This document shows, piece after piece, positions 29,103 through 41,832 of a DNA stretch of 64,000 bases (position 1 is the stretch's first letter; every line of letters begins with the position of its first letter). Source of the stretch: Strigamia acuminata (Eukaryota > Arthropoda > Chilopoda > Geophilomorpha > Linotaeniidae); NCBI GenBank assembly GCA_949358305.1, contig OX442318.1:6372501-6436500 (forward strand), in the 5' to 3' direction. Under the pieces are notes generated by a model, which saw nothing but the letters and a program-made list of their open reading frames with translations, made no database searches and was not told where the DNA came from. The translations under genes and the position numbers were made by a program.

Positions 29103-32100
29103 ATGGCCAACACTCTCTTGGTCTCCGTGTTCTGCTCGCTGCTCTTATTTCATCACGGCGAATACGTGCACACGAAAGCGCTCAACGAATTCATCAATTA
29201 CTACGAGCCCGTATTTTTCGACGCGAATCCCGACTGGGATTTCGGCCATCACGGGTTCGCCGGACCGGAAGGCGTAGATGTGCCGGGCATCGCTAAAGAT
29301 CTCCACTTCCGCTCCACGTACGAGGAGAAGGTGGACATTCGCGCTTTTGGCCGAATATTTCGGCTCGAGTTGAATAGGTCGGTATCCATCTTGTCTGCCG
29401 ACGCCGACGTGACTGTGATGGGCGGCAAAGAGACGTGTTCCACTGAGAAAGTGGACCCAAAGAGCATTTTGATCAACTTGGTCGAGGGGAGAGTCGTTGA
29501 CGAACCAAAGTCGTTTGTGCATGGTGTGTTGATCAAAAATGTATTTAATGGTGTCATACACTTGAGTAATCAAACGTTGTTCGTGGAACGAGCTTCAAAG
29601 TATTTTCGGGATCGAGTAAGTTTGGGTCATTTGTTGATGTTTGTGTCCGGCAGGTGTTCGGATTGTGATTGTTTAAATTCGTCTTAATGACACTCGTGCA
29701 ATGTTTATTACATTTTAATTTGTGTTTGTTTACTCTATTTTGTGATTTGTGCATATATTTGTGTTTATTTACTCTATTTTGTGATTTGTGCACCTAAATT
29801 TGTGTTTATTTACTCTATTTTGTGATTTGTGTACCTAAATTTGTGTTTACTTACATTATTGTGTGTTTGTTTACATTACTTTGTATTTAATTACATTATT
29901 GTGTGTTTATTTACATAACTTTGTGTTGATTAACATTATTTTGTGTTTATTTACATTATTTTGTGTTTATTTACATAACTTTGTGTTTATTTACATTATT
30001 TTGTGTTTATTTACATAACTTTGTGTTTATTTACATTATTTTGTGTTTATTTACGTTCAACCTGTGGTAGAAGACGTGACTTTCACTTTCCTTCCTTTCC
30101 TTAAAGTCACTTTTCATTCAATGCATTTACTTACTACCAGATTTCGAGTTCGTTTTCTTGGTGGTGACGAGCTCTTAGCCAGTCAGATCGAGAACAAAAT
30201 GGCTGCTACTATAGCTGTATTAAATGCGCAACACGCACATGTAAGTGACTTCTAAAAGGTGGAAAAGGAACTTTCCAGTTACTTTCCTGAAAGTCACTTA
30301 CGTGACTTTACTTGGTCAAAATGTGACGTAATTATCGTCACTTTCGTCCTCTGAAAGGCAGTTAAGGCAGTTAAGTGACTTTCTACAAGCAGATTGAACG
30401 CACCTATATTGTGTTTATTTACATTATTTTGTGCCTATTTGCACTATAATTGCATTAATACATTTTAATTGTATTTATTTGCAATTTATTTGCAGATGCC
30501 TTTTGATTGTGTCATTTTCCGTCAGGAAGACCTAAACATGACGGCCGTAGATTGTGAAATCGGGCCTGATGGATACAAATGCGATCCAATTCGCCTGCTA
30601 CATCGCAGAGGGCCCGGAGTCGAACAGGTTTTATCTCTTGCGCACTCCGAGCGCAGTTGGTTCAAAGGAAAAACGGTGTCGAAGACCACTTGTACATTAA
30701 AAGTGATAGCGGATCACTTGTTTACAAAACACGCTGGCGAGGGATCTGCCACTAATGCGATTTACGAGATGATTTTTCACGTGCAAGAGGCGGACCATAT
30801 CTACCGCAAGACAGACTTTGATCAAGATGGAGTCGAAGATAACGTCGGCTTTAAGATTCAGGAAGTTCTTGTTCAGTCATCAACTACATGCTTGGAGAAT
30901 CGAGCATTCATGAAGCCGAAACTCACGTCGGATCAATATTTGGAAATTTTTTCCGAGTATGATTTCGAAAATTATTGTGTCGGAATCGCGTTTTCCGGAT
31001 ACACTTTCCCCGGTCGAATTTTGGGTATAGCCTGGATGGCTGACGCTGACGAGAGCGGTTATGTTGGTAAGTTTGAACCGACCAATCAGAAGTCGGATAA
31101 TTTTTCATTATGTGCCAATCGGCTCAAAGCTTGAAGCTGATTGGATGTTATAAAAACATCTGGTTGCTGATTGGTCATTTTTTTTACAAAGTCAAACATG
31201 AGTGCTAAAATCCAATCAGAAGTCTGATAATTTTTCAAAGCAGGCCAATCGGCTTAAAGCTTGAAGCTGATTGGATGTTATGAAAACATTTGGTTGCTGA
31301 TTGGTCAATTTTGAAAACATGACAAAAAACGACCAAAAAAAGCATTTTAGGGCCGGAGACAGGGTGTGGCATTGCGATTAATCGAGATTTCTGCACTTTA
31401 GGTGGAATTTGCGAGCCACGGCTTTTCTCTACTCAAGATCAGAAGGCTTTAAGTTTCAATTCAGCAGTTATAACCATGATGCTGCAAGGTCGCCGAATGC
31501 CTCGAGGTATAACGGCCATCGCTGTGGCACATGAATTGGGCCACTCTTTTGGAAGTGATCACGATCCCCATCCGGACGAGAAATGTTCACCGACCGATAC
31601 CGATGGAGGGAAATTTATAATGGCCGCTGTAGCCGTTAAAGGGGACCAACCGAACAACCGATTTTTCTCCCCTTGCAGTATTGGACACATGAAGACAGTT
31701 TTGCGTAAAAAAGGGAATTGTTTCATCTCATTGGCCAGAAGTCTCTGTTGTAATTATGTTAAGTTTGTGTGATTACTTGTAAGTCTAAATTTAAATTTGT
31801 CCTGTAGGTGATGGTACAGACACTACCAAAAGAGATAAAAGGGATTCTTGCTGCGTGGATTGGTTGAAATCGGATGAAGAACTGGAGGCAGAATCACCAG
31901 AGACAGAATCACTGGAGAAAGAGACAAAAAAGGACTTGGGAATAACGGGGGATGAGAGATATGATTTCCTAGTTGGAAGAAAGATTGAATCTGACGGAAA
32001 GGAGGAGACAAAGGATAAGAAACCTCCGCCAGGAACAGGAAATCCGCCAGGAGCAGGAGCAGGAAAGATGGAGAAACGAAAGCCGGATAAGAAAGCCGGA

Positions 32101-33629
32101 AAGAAACCCGCTGGAAAGGCGCCTAAACCAAATGACAAGAAGAAACCGCCAGGACTGAAATTAAAATCTGAAAACCAAACCCAGAATTTGAAGGATGATA
32201 AACCGGAAGACAAGACAAAGCAACAAAGCAGCTGTGTCAGTGCTAATGTACAGGTAATTTTTTGATGAAATCAATTTTATCCAGCAATTCAGCAATAAAC
32301 AGTCTAGCAAAAGTTATAGTAACGACGAGGGGGTATCCAAAAGTAACCAGAATTCTCTTCTGGAGGGCAGGGATCCTTCTAATATAAGCGTCTCCTGCTA
32401 GGTGAGTGTTCTAGGAACCTATCTACATCAGCATACCAGCTTCTTAAGTACATGGGTTCCTAGAACAGTTATTAGAGGCTGTCCTAGGAAACAAAATTTC
32501 ACTGCCGCACATTGTTCATGTAAATCAGTCATTACGAAATAGCCAAACTGCTTTGACCGTGTCTCCAAAAAAATTCACAAAAGTCGAAGTCTCACAACTC
32601 CATCTGGTAGATTGATGCAGATTGGTTCCTAGAACACTCACCTAGCATGGAAGCTTGTACTAGACGGGGCCTGCTCTCCAGAAGAGAATTCTGGTTATTT
32701 TTGGTTACCCTTTGGTTAAACCAGGGCTGGACTGGATACAAATTTAGTACCGGGAAATCTGTATGGGTCGGGCCACAGGGACGGGCCAGTCCAGCACTGC
32801 ATGGTATGATAACTAGTTACATGAATGTTTAAGTCGGTCCTGATGCTTAATTTGTCTCAGAAATTGAGGAAATTGACCAAAATTGTCTCAATTTCAGGGC
32901 CGCCGTGTTCCACAAACTGAATGCATGGGTCCGGACACACCTCTCCACGACGAAGATCACTTTAGCTGCAGCTCCGCTCAGTGCTCGCTCTTCGGACAAG
33001 TGAGCTGCGAGTGCGCAGACCTTCAATCATCCTGCGTAGTCTGCTGCAAAGCCTCCGAAGCAAGCTCCGACTGCATACCCATGCGGCGCAAGGACACTCC
33101 TTGGTGGCTTCTTCGCCGCCCTGGCGAATCGTGCCACGGCGACACCGGCAAATGCGACTCCCACGGACGCTGCGACGTGGACAAAACAGAACCTCTCGAT
33201 ATGGAGAAAACGAGCCGTGTTGTCGAGGCCAAAGTGGAGGATTTGTTCGAAGAACCGTCAGATCCCGAAAGCAAATGGAAACTGATTCTGTGGGAACGCG
33301 CCAGCCGATTCATTTGGTCGGTGCGCTATAGCATCGAGTGGTTTTGCGATTTGGTGTTTCGTTTCATGTGGATGTGCGTGAGCGTGCTCTTTGTTCTGTT
33401 TATTGTGTTGTTTATTTGTTTTGTCTGTCCGGCTGTGGCTGTGGGCATTTGGTGTTTGCAACAGTGCACATGCTGGTCAGCGTCCAATACCCTGCATGAT
33501 GATGATATGTATATGTTGGTGGACGAAGCCGAAGAAAGTTATTTTAAACTTGCTCCGCAGTCCGTTGTTGTAAATTCCTCGTCGCCTTGTCCGTTTCCTG
33601 AAGTGAAGAATAAAAACAGAACCCAATGA
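29103..33629 (+). CDS. ADAM10-like membrane metalloprotease without a disintegrin domain
   Basis: Five exons (29103-29615, 30496-31066, 31402-31749, 31808-32253, 32898-33629) join in frame to 869 residues. Order: signal peptide MANTLLVSVFCSLLLFHHG; a prodomain resembling ADAM10 (ALNEFINYYEPVFFD, FVERASKYFRDRMPFDCVIF); a zinc-protease domain with GGICEPRLFS, the full HELGHSFGSDHD motif and a FIMAAVAV Met-turn; then a Lys/Glu/Pro-rich segment of about 140 residues in exon 4 where the cysteine-rich disintegrin domain should be; a Cys-rich membrane-proximal domain (FGQVSCECADLQSSCVVCC, PGESCHGDTGKCDSHGRCDV); a membrane helix; and a short tail. Family members shed Notch and other ectodomains. The exon 3 donor (GTAATT at 31750) was chosen because it keeps the frame; the next GT-AG option meets a stop. 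AATAAA is near 33711. Confidence 0.85.
29700..30055. repeat. AT-rich minisatellite, TTTGTGTTTATTTACATTA
   Basis: About fifteen units of 20-24 bp in intron 1 of the ADAM10-like gene, with ACATTATT and ACATAACT variants. It resumes briefly at 30410-30490. Confidence 0.88.
30052..30410. mobile_element. inverted-repeat element in ADAM10-like intron 1
   Basis: Left GTTCAACCTGTGGTAGAA and right TTCTACAAGCAGATTGAACG are inverted. GTGACTTT/AAAGTCAC motifs repeat inside. The right end GAACGCACCTA matches motifs near 10470 and 22395. Confidence 0.65.
31079..31310. repeat. tandem duplication in ADAM10-like intron 2
   Basis: A block of about 110 bp (CCAATCAGAAGTC...TTGCTGATTGGTCA) occurs twice, at 31081-31180 and 31212-31306. 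Each copy contains ATTGG/CCAAT repeats in inverted arrangement. Confidence 0.8.
32331..32710. mobile_element. MITE with terminal repeats of about 100 bp in ADAM10-like intron 4
   Basis: GGGTATCCAAAAGTAACCAG at the left and its imperfect complement at the right (ending GGTTACCC at 32710) extend inward through CAGAATTCTCTTCTGGAG and TGCTAGGTGAGTGTTCTAGG. The total is about 380 bp with no coding capacity. Confidence 0.85.
32721..32800. mobile_element. CCAGNGCTGGACTGG element, deleted copy
   Basis: Begins CCAGGGCTGGACTGGATACA and ends CCAGTCCAGCACTG. It is a shortened version of 33941-34107 and sits next to the previous MITE. Confidence 0.75.
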
Positions 33630-33940
33630 GTGGGGATAGTTGGGGATTAGAAAAAAAAAGAAAATTTAATGAGTTGTATGTATTGCATCGGTTGTAGGAA
33701 CAGATTTTTTAAATAAAATTGACTTGCAGTTGAATCTGTAGTTTGTTTATTTTTGAAACGGGGGTTTTTATCAAGCCTGGGCATAGGTTTGCTCTAATAT
33801 TGGATGCACGCGTAAAGACCGTATATTTATGCAAAATGGTTTCTAACATGGTTTCCTGACAATTTCCAAACTTTCAGACGATTTTTGAGCTATGACAATT
33901 TTTAGGTAAAAAAGTCCGTATCTCGAAAACCGCTCTTGTG

Positions 33941-34107
33941 CCAGAGCTGGACTGGGTACAAATTTAGTATCGGGAAATCTGGATGGGTCGGGCCACAGGA
34001 ATAGGCTACAGTGGGCCAGGGATGGTCCAAGGTGGGCCCGTTACGGGCCGCTGGGCCATAGGCCACCGGAAAATTCCTGGTAGCCTGCTGGGCCAGTCCA
34101 GCACTGG
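33941..34107. mobile_element. CCAGNGCTGGACTGG element, longer copy
   Basis: Begins CCAGAGCTGGACTGG and ends CCAGTCCAGCACTGG, which are inverted termini of about 15 bp. The body is rich in GGGCC. Confidence 0.78.
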
Positions 34108-35834
34108 TTTGTGCACACACAATTTGCAAAAAAAGTTATATTTTATGCAGTAAAAAAAATATAAAAATATAACTTTCTGTGAAATAATTAGAGAATTCCC
34201 CATGTTGGTTGTCTGGGAAATATTTATGGAATTTCCCTTGTTTGATGTCTAGGAAGTTTTAGGGAATTTCCCTTGTTTGTTGTGCAGGAAATTTTTGAGA
34301 ATTTTCCTTGTTTGTAGTCTAGAAAATTTTAGGGAATTCTCTTTTTTTTTCTTAAGCATGTTTTTTCTATAGAATGTTTTTACAGTGTAAAAACTAACTG
34401 GAGAAACTTGGTATTTGGTAATTTTAATATTCGGTATTCGGTAGCTGCATTCAAAAATTAAAATTAAAATTTTAGTTTAAGTGTATTTTAAGTTTTAACA
34501 TGGGTTTAAACAGGAAATGATGTCATTTTTGGTTTAAAATTGAAGTAAAACACAAAATATTTTAGTTTTTGAATGCAGCTAGTGATTTTTGTTATTCGGT
34601 ACATTCACAGCTTGTATCTATAGATTTTATAACAGAACAATTTACGCTTACAATTCCATAGAAAAAACTTCTTTCATTCCTTCACGTGTGCCCTGTTTTC
34701 CACAGCTTCAAACACCTCTCTTGAAATAAATTAAATATCGATTTCTACAAACTCTACCACGTGATCTGACGTGTTTCCTGCCACGACATGCGCAGACCTT
34801 CAGAATTAACATCGCTATCATCTTCCCAGTCTGTAATCACGTTGGTCCTGCCTGCAAGTCACTTTTCACCATTGGATAACCGAAAACTGTTATTGAGGTA
34901 TTTTGAATTGTGATAGCTATTCATCTGAATTTTATTTCCCATCTAAATCCTCACATCATTCACTCTCCAACCGCCAAACGAGAATATCGGAAGACAAACT
35001 ATACTAGTAAGTGCGTTTGCAGACAACAGATGGCGCTGTGGATGTAAACTCCCTTGTAAAAGCCAACATTTATTGCTTATGGAGGGAAAAACTGCGTCAG
35101 TTCCACACGGAGAAGAGTCGTTTATGCTTTGGAATTGCAAGAATGCACTTGCACATATTTCTACATTGAATTTTGTCTCATGTTTTTGTCTTCCACTTGT
35201 AAAACGAGACGCGCATTCTATCGTTTTACGACCCCAATGCATAAAGTTTATTGCCGAATATAACAAAACTTGAAAGGGAGAAACTCGTGTTTATAACAGG
35301 AAGCCAGTGATAAGGTAGAAAAAAAAATAATGACGAGGCATAAAGAATTTGACAAGCTTATTACAGGAAATGAGTTTTCTATCTGTTATTGTATATCTTT
35401 GTTTCCCCTCCATTATGGGCTTTGAAAGGTCATTCTAATGTGCTCAGGCTGCAGATTAATTTATTTATTGATCATATTACCATAATGATTATGTGCTTGG
35501 AATTACTGATGCATGGAATTGTGTTTTATATTCTAGGGTAGTGGAATATGTTTTAGTAGAAAAAAGGGGAATGAAATAAAAGGTGTTATTAAGTCATAAA
35601 AGGCACAGCTGAAGTGTTGTGTTGAGTTCAGATGTTTGTTAGTCATTTGAGCATTGTGGCTGGCTATAAGGATAAAATATTTATTGTTGTTGACCATGGT
35701 GTAATAATATTTCCTGATGAATGAGCAATTCTTCAGTAGATTGAAGAGGAAAAAATTGGAATTTGTTGGTTGGTTAAAGAGTGGCCAAGATTATTGAGTC
35801 AAAAAACAAATTTTAACGGAGAAACAAAGTTTCG

Positions 35835-35975
35835 GTTTCCTTTACTTTAGCGACGCCGTTTTTAAGGTGCTTAGATTCAGCTAGGTTAGATTAGATTAAG
35901 TTAGGTTAGGTTAGGTTTAATTAGGTTGAAAAACGACGTCGCTAAAACGGGCGTTGCTAAAGTGAAGTATATTCG
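35835..35975. mobile_element. short inverted-repeat element flanking TTAGG-like repeats
   Basis: TTTACTTTAGCGACGCCGTT at the left is inverted as AACGGGCGTTGCTAAAGTGA at the right. The centre contains GTTAGGTTAGGTTAGG. Confidence 0.7.
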
Positions 35976-36049
35976 TTTATATAGACGGAATGGCATCAAA
36001 AATAGCTAAAAACCATCACCAAAAAACGCAAAAATTAAAACCACGACTG

Positions 36050-36345
36050 GAGTGGTTTATGAATGGGTTTTTGGTGGGTTTTGGTTTTTGCAATCAAATT
36101 CAAAATGGTCGCCTCGAACGTTAGATCGACGTATCAGACTTTCAAGTGTCATTAACACTTTCAGGCGAAGCATCCATCTCCAAAAGTATGAGTAAGTGCT
36201 GAATTATGTTTAAATAAGAGGTCACAACCACAATTCGTTGGTTAAATGAAAGAAATTGAATTTTTAATGATGATTTGGAAAGGTTTCGTGGCAGCCATTT
36301 TGAATTTGGTTGTAAAAACCAAAACCCGACATAAACCACTTCAAA
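36050..36345. mobile_element. inverted-repeat element, GCCATTTTGAATTTG arms
   Basis: The left arm (GTGGTTTATGAATGGG...CAAAATGGTCGCC) and right arm (GGCAGCCATTTTGAATTTGG...ATAAACCAC) are about 55 bp and inverted. One arm recurs near 9780-9830. Confidence 0.72.
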
Positions 36346-39300
36346 AACAGCCTTGTATTTGTTTTTTTTTGTGTGCAGTTTTTGGCTGTCTTTGGTGTCC
36401 ATTCCATTTACAAAATCAGAAACTTTGGATGCACTAATTTATTTTTAGACCAAAAGAGTTTATTTTAGGTCAAAATGGCAAAAGCGTTCACTTTTAGGGG
36501 CAGAAAACATTTTTTAAAAAAAATATTCTAAAACGAACAAAAATAATTTTTAGGCATAATGGCCGCCCAATTCTATACATGTAACTTCAGATTTTGCATC
36601 GAAAGTGTAGAAAAAAAAATATGCTTTGCGCATTTCTGGATTCTATTCGTAGGGGCCCCACATCTGAGAGTGGCCCAGATCTTATCTCAGCTGTCAAAAG
36701 CCCAGAGTGGCAGATTGGCGAACGTTCAATAACGAAAACCCTTTTCAGCCCATTTCGAAATCTCGTGAAATCCCAGAAATCCTTAAAATCTTACAAATTG
36801 TCTCGCAGTTGGACATCATTTACGAGTGATACTGATCACAGCACAGGAGTAACACTTAAACTCCAACCAATGGGAGTATTTCAAGTACTTTTCGGAATAG
36901 AGTTTAGTAACCATTGTAGATTTTTGGTTAGGCGCAACGGCACGATTGTAACAATCTAATTAACTTGTAGACATGGCGGCCCCCCCCATAGAATAGTGCA
37001 CTAAAATTATTTTTTGCAAACTTATGTAAAATTTTATGTAAAATTTTATGCAAAATTTCTTTTTTTTTCTTTTTTTCCCTTCTTTTTAGTAGTTCATTTA
37101 TGAAAAATTTAATGCACCGGCGGATGAAGTGGGGCGCGGAAGATTGCCTTGCTTAAAAATGGGTCGCGATGCTAAAAAGTTTGGGATCTCCCGTTGTAGA
37201 ATATTATTTCAACGATGGTATTATTTTCATTTTTATGTGTTCTGAAACATATTTTGATTTGTCAGGTCCAGAAGATGCTCGATATTGGAATATTTCGTTT
37301 TAGCGATGAGGACACGTTTTAGCGACGTTTTTCCCTCTGTTTCTTTGGTTTTTTGGTGTTTTATTCTTGTTTTTCCTGTTTTTTTCCCTGTTTTTTTTAG
37401 GTTTTATTGGTATTTTTTGGGTTGTATGTCTTTATTGGGGGTTTATTTGGTTTTTAAGTGTTTTTTTTTCTGGACCTCGATAAAAATTTTCAATAGTATC
37501 CGGACCTCACTTAAAATTACTTGCCGACCCCTGGTCTAGGGCCTCCGTATCGACCTTAAAGGTGTTGTCGATGCGGGCTATCTGCGAGCCTTCTGTGCTG
37601 TACAAACCGTAAAACCCGCAGGTGCGCATTCGTCAATCACCATTAAAAACCCTCCTCACGACTTAAATTTAAATCCCCATTTCCAAAACACATATCAACT
37701 TCTCTTCAAAGTTTGTTCACATCACTTCGGCTTTCACGCAAATAATTTATAAGTAAAATTTTGGCCCCGTGCCAGAAACATGGAAGAAAAAGTCGAAAGT
37801 TGGTGGCTGCGAGCAAACGGTTGCTCGTTGCTGTCGTAGGGGCGTCGTACGCTGCTCAGTCAGCGCACTCATCGATCTTTGATGAGTCAACAGTTGAAGG
37901 CCAAACCGCCATCATCGCTTTGGTGAATAACCCGCCGCGAAGTAAAAAGTGGATGGGGTTAGTTGGGATATATAAGAATAAAATGATTTTTTTTTTTAAA
38001 TTAATTTTTACGAGTGAGATTGTCACTTAACTTAATTAGCACTGAGGCGGGTGAGTGTGTGCTGTCAATCTTACAAGCGAGTGCGTCTTGTGATTACTGT
38101 TATTAACAAGTGAACGTACGTACTCTCGCCATCATCTTGCTCACTTTCACAGACGTCTTCTTGCTGTAAGTGCTTGCAATTTCACATTCAAATGTGCTAA
38201 GTGTGCTTTTTTCTCTAGACAACTGTATATCCAAAATTGTGTTCTAGTTTGGGAGATATAAATAAAAAAAATTTGGGGTTGAAAAGTTGAAATTTAAAGT
38301 TTTTTGGTGTTTATGTGCACTTTTTGTGGGATTTCATGCACTTTTTGTTTGATTGAATGAATTTTTTGTGTGTTTGAATGAATTTTCTGATTATAAATGC
38401 ACATTGTGTGTGTGTTTCAATGCATTTTTTGTGTCTGAATGCAAATTTTGTGTTTGAATACAATTTTTTTGTGTTTAAAAGCACTTTTTGTGTTTAAATG
38501 CACTTTTTGTGTGCTTAATTCCACTTTTTGTATGCATAAATGTACTTTTGTGTGCATAAACGCACTTTTGTGTGCTTAATTCCACTTTTTGTATGCATAA
38601 ATGCACTTTTGTGTGCATAAATGCACTTTTGTGTTCATTTAGCTGCACAACCACTTTTCCAGCTACAAAAATGCAACTTTGTGTCATAAAAATGCTTTTT
38701 AGACTACAAATGCATAACCAAGTGCAGAAATACACATCATGGTGTAAAATCTTACAATTTTTAATCCAAATTGAGTCTTCAGTACAACAGGCAAGTCATA
38801 GTAAAAACATTCACAATGTTGATGTAATATTATTTACTTTATCACATGTGGAATATTTGCACAATGCTAAATCGATGTCATGTCACTACACAAGTTGTCG
38901 TGCACCATGCAACATTTCTTTTTCCAATAAAGAAAACACATTCTGTGTAAGTATATAAACATTGCATTAAAATTTCATAATTTCAATACATTTTGCATAT
39001 TTCTTGTATTTTTTTCATGTTAATTCAACTCTAAATAATGATATAATCATGTGTATTTTATGGAGAATAAATTTTCTAGAATTTTCTAAAAAAAAAATTA
39101 TTTATTTTTTAATATAATCCAGGTAAGTTATAAATGAGACACCAGCCATTGTATTTTTTTTCCTGATAATGAAAATCATTGAATGACTAACAACACATGA
39201 CACAGTGAGGAAAATCCATATCTTGTAGATGAATTGTTTACACTGATGACATGGCATTTGTAGTTTCCATATCTGGTCGGCTTTGGAAAGGCCCTGCACA

Positions 39301-41176
39301 AGAGATGACTTCCTGCGGTGAAAAAAAAACGAGCAATTGAAACAATTTTTCCTTAATGGAGAAATTTTCCGAGAAAAATGACTGTACAACTTATCACACG
39401 CAAACCAGACTAAATAAACCAACATTAATGTTGATAAATTGATGCTATTAAACGGAAAACGTTGCAAATGTGTGTAAAATTGTCATCTAATTTGGCGAAC
39501 AAAGTGAATAAGCCTTGTTCGTTAGGCTTAATTGAAGTGCCAAATAGAGGCATCTAGTGGCGTGTGATAGAATAATGGATTGTTGGAGCGTTTTGAGTTG
39601 GAATAATTGGGGTAATGTAGGCCTATTGATGGTTGGGTGATGTTTGAATAACCGCTTAAAATCACATCTGAAGTGTGTAAAATTCTAATTATTTCAATAG
39701 GAATCAGATTGGATTAGACAGAAGCATTTATTTTGTACAGTTAGTTGGTTGCCAACTGTTTTTTAATTGGATTGACGCAAACATCTTGATGATTTCAGCT
39801 GCAAGCTGTATCGGTTTATCTGCTGAAGATTATTCTATCAGTTGGTATATGCACCTCCACAAGAAGTAAAAGAAATTCAAATTTTGATTTTAAAAGATCA
39901 AATTTCCATTTAAAAAAAATTAATTTTCATCAAAAAAATTAATCTTCATTAAAAAAGTTAAAAATTTATCAAAAAATTAAAAAAAAATTTAAAAAATAAA
40001 AATTTTATTAAAAAATAAAAATTGTCAATTAAAAAATTAAAATTTTCAATTAAAAAAGTCAAATTTTCAATTAAAAAAGCCAAATTTTCAATTAAAAAAG
40101 CCAAATTTTCAATTAAAAAAGCCAAATTGTCAATTAAAAAATTAAAATTTTGTTTTAAACAACCATAAACAACCATAAACAACAATAATTAATTTTGTGC
40201 GGTTTGATTTATGCCGCACATGCTCTTGAAATTCTTCGCCAGGAGTAAATAGTAACGTCATCGCGTCACGCGAGTCTGAATCATATGGAATGATGTGCCA
40301 AGTGGAAAGAAGACCCACGAAAGAGTCAGACAACCGCCTACCACCATCCCATATAATTTATGGACCCCTCGTACGCGCTTCTGCTTTCAAATGAATAAAG
40401 GTCAGTGTAGGAGGTCATGCAGCCACGTGACCGACACTAACTCCGCCCTATGACAATGCACAAAAAATAGGTTGAGCGCCCCCTGTCTCCCTGTTTGGAT
40501 CCCTCCAAAACCAACTTACAAACTCCACTGTCTCCCACTTCGAATTTTTATCATTTTATTTGTGTGTGCAAGCAATGGTGACTGCAATTTACACGGTGGG
40601 ATTGTTGGAACAAATGGCATTTTTAGTCTGCCACTGCTTTTATTTCCAATAACTTTTTTAGAGTTGATTATTTAAACATAATTCCAATTGACGAAATGTT
40701 CAGTAATTTCTTGTGCATCTTTTCCATTTTTAAAATTAATTTTATCTCAACCGGTTCAAAAGTTACGAGAGAAAAAAGACATGGATGTATTTTAGCAATT
40801 CCCGATTTGCGAAGGCTGAACAAATTTCTGCTTTATTTATTTTTATTTTATAAAAGAAAAAAGAAAATTATATAACAGACAAAAAAAATGTGTTTTTATT
40901 TATTTATTTATTTGTTTATTTATTTATTTGTTTGTTTGTTTGTTTATGTAATGGAAGCACATGTGGCAGGTTCGTCACGTTTTATAAATTTAAATGACGT
41001 CACTATCGTGCTCGGTTTCGATTTCAATATTTTTCATCTCAAAAGTCAATTACACATTTAAATCGGACAAGCCCGTTAATGGAAAAGCAACTTTAAACGG
41101 CGGGACCCGCGGTTGAGTCCATGAAACACGGGAACTGAGCAGAAAATAGGTGGGAGCGGCAGCTTAACTCTTTCAA

Positions 41177-41832
41177 CCAATCAGCGCCGTGTTTACTTTT
41201 CCGTGACCGGATGAAGGCGCCGTCCTACAACCCACTTATAAGAACGAGTAGAAGAAGGACCAGCAATCTAGCGATACCCGGTGACTGCGCGCAATGCATT
41301 ATTGAAGTTATACGTATTGCATCACGGGAGCTTCGCTTCCGACATCAAAGCGTGAAAAAATAATTATTCTCCCCTTATTTATCCACATTTTAATTTTATT
41401 TTCCCAAAAATAAATAAATTTCCAAAACATTTCTTGACGAATTTTTATTTTCGGACCAAATTACAGCTCGGAAAATATTAAAACAATTTTTATTTCCCTG
41501 TGAAACACGCGAAGCAATGGCGGATCGGAGTTCCCACAATGCATGTGGAAACGAACCAGCCAATCACCGCATAGTCTCCGACTTCCAATGGGCTGATAAC
41601 ACTATGTTACTGCTCCTTCTTATACTGTGTCGTAGCGCCCACGATCAATTTTGATCACCGCATGTTGACGTCGTTTTCCTCGCTTCACATTTTGCCGTGT
41701 TATTTCTCCCGTTTGTTACCGAAAATCGGATTGTGCTCACATACATTCAAACTTAACGGATTAACTGTGCTACCTCGAGAGGATTGCTATTTTATTTCAA
41801 GCCGTAAATAAAGAAAAACATCGCGAGAAAAG
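41177..41832 (+). promoter_or_regulatory. probable promoter and 5' UTR exon of the downstream gene
   Basis: Two CCAAT-TATA modules are present: CCAATCAGCGC at 41177 with TATAAG at 41237, and CCAATCACCGC at 41560 with TATACT at 41621. GC-rich sequence then leads to a consensus donor (AAAAG/GTGAGT) after 41832. The second module would start a 5' UTR exon of about 180 nt. Transcription starts are inferred. Confidence 0.45.

Larger units (their letters stand above)
33630..41100. other. gene-poor region rich in repeats
   Basis: After the ADAM10-like 3' end I see no supported gene for about 7.5 kb. Contents: a three-unit tandem repeat at 34190-34345 (GGGAATTTCCCTTGTTTG), inverted elements at 35835-35975 and 36050-36345, a dispersed repeat at 36860-36905 also present near 63195, low-complexity T/G-rich sequence at 37300-37480, TTTTGTGTGCATAAATGCAC repeats at 38300-38640, CAATTAAAAAAGCCAAATTTT repeats at 40015-40150 and (TTTA/TTTG)n at 40890-40945. 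Open frames of 60-128 residues here look like chance or repeat remnants. Confidence 0.6.

Noticed and set aside
36594-36959. 121-residue open frame
   Set aside because: Overlaps a dispersed repeat also found near 63195; no family match or splice context.
37761-38030. 89-residue open frame
   Set aside because: No domain, no conserved context; could be chance or a repeat remnant.
38572-38958. 128-residue open frame with repeated CMHKCTF-like words
   Set aside because: Produced by the TGCATAAATGCAC tandem repeat.
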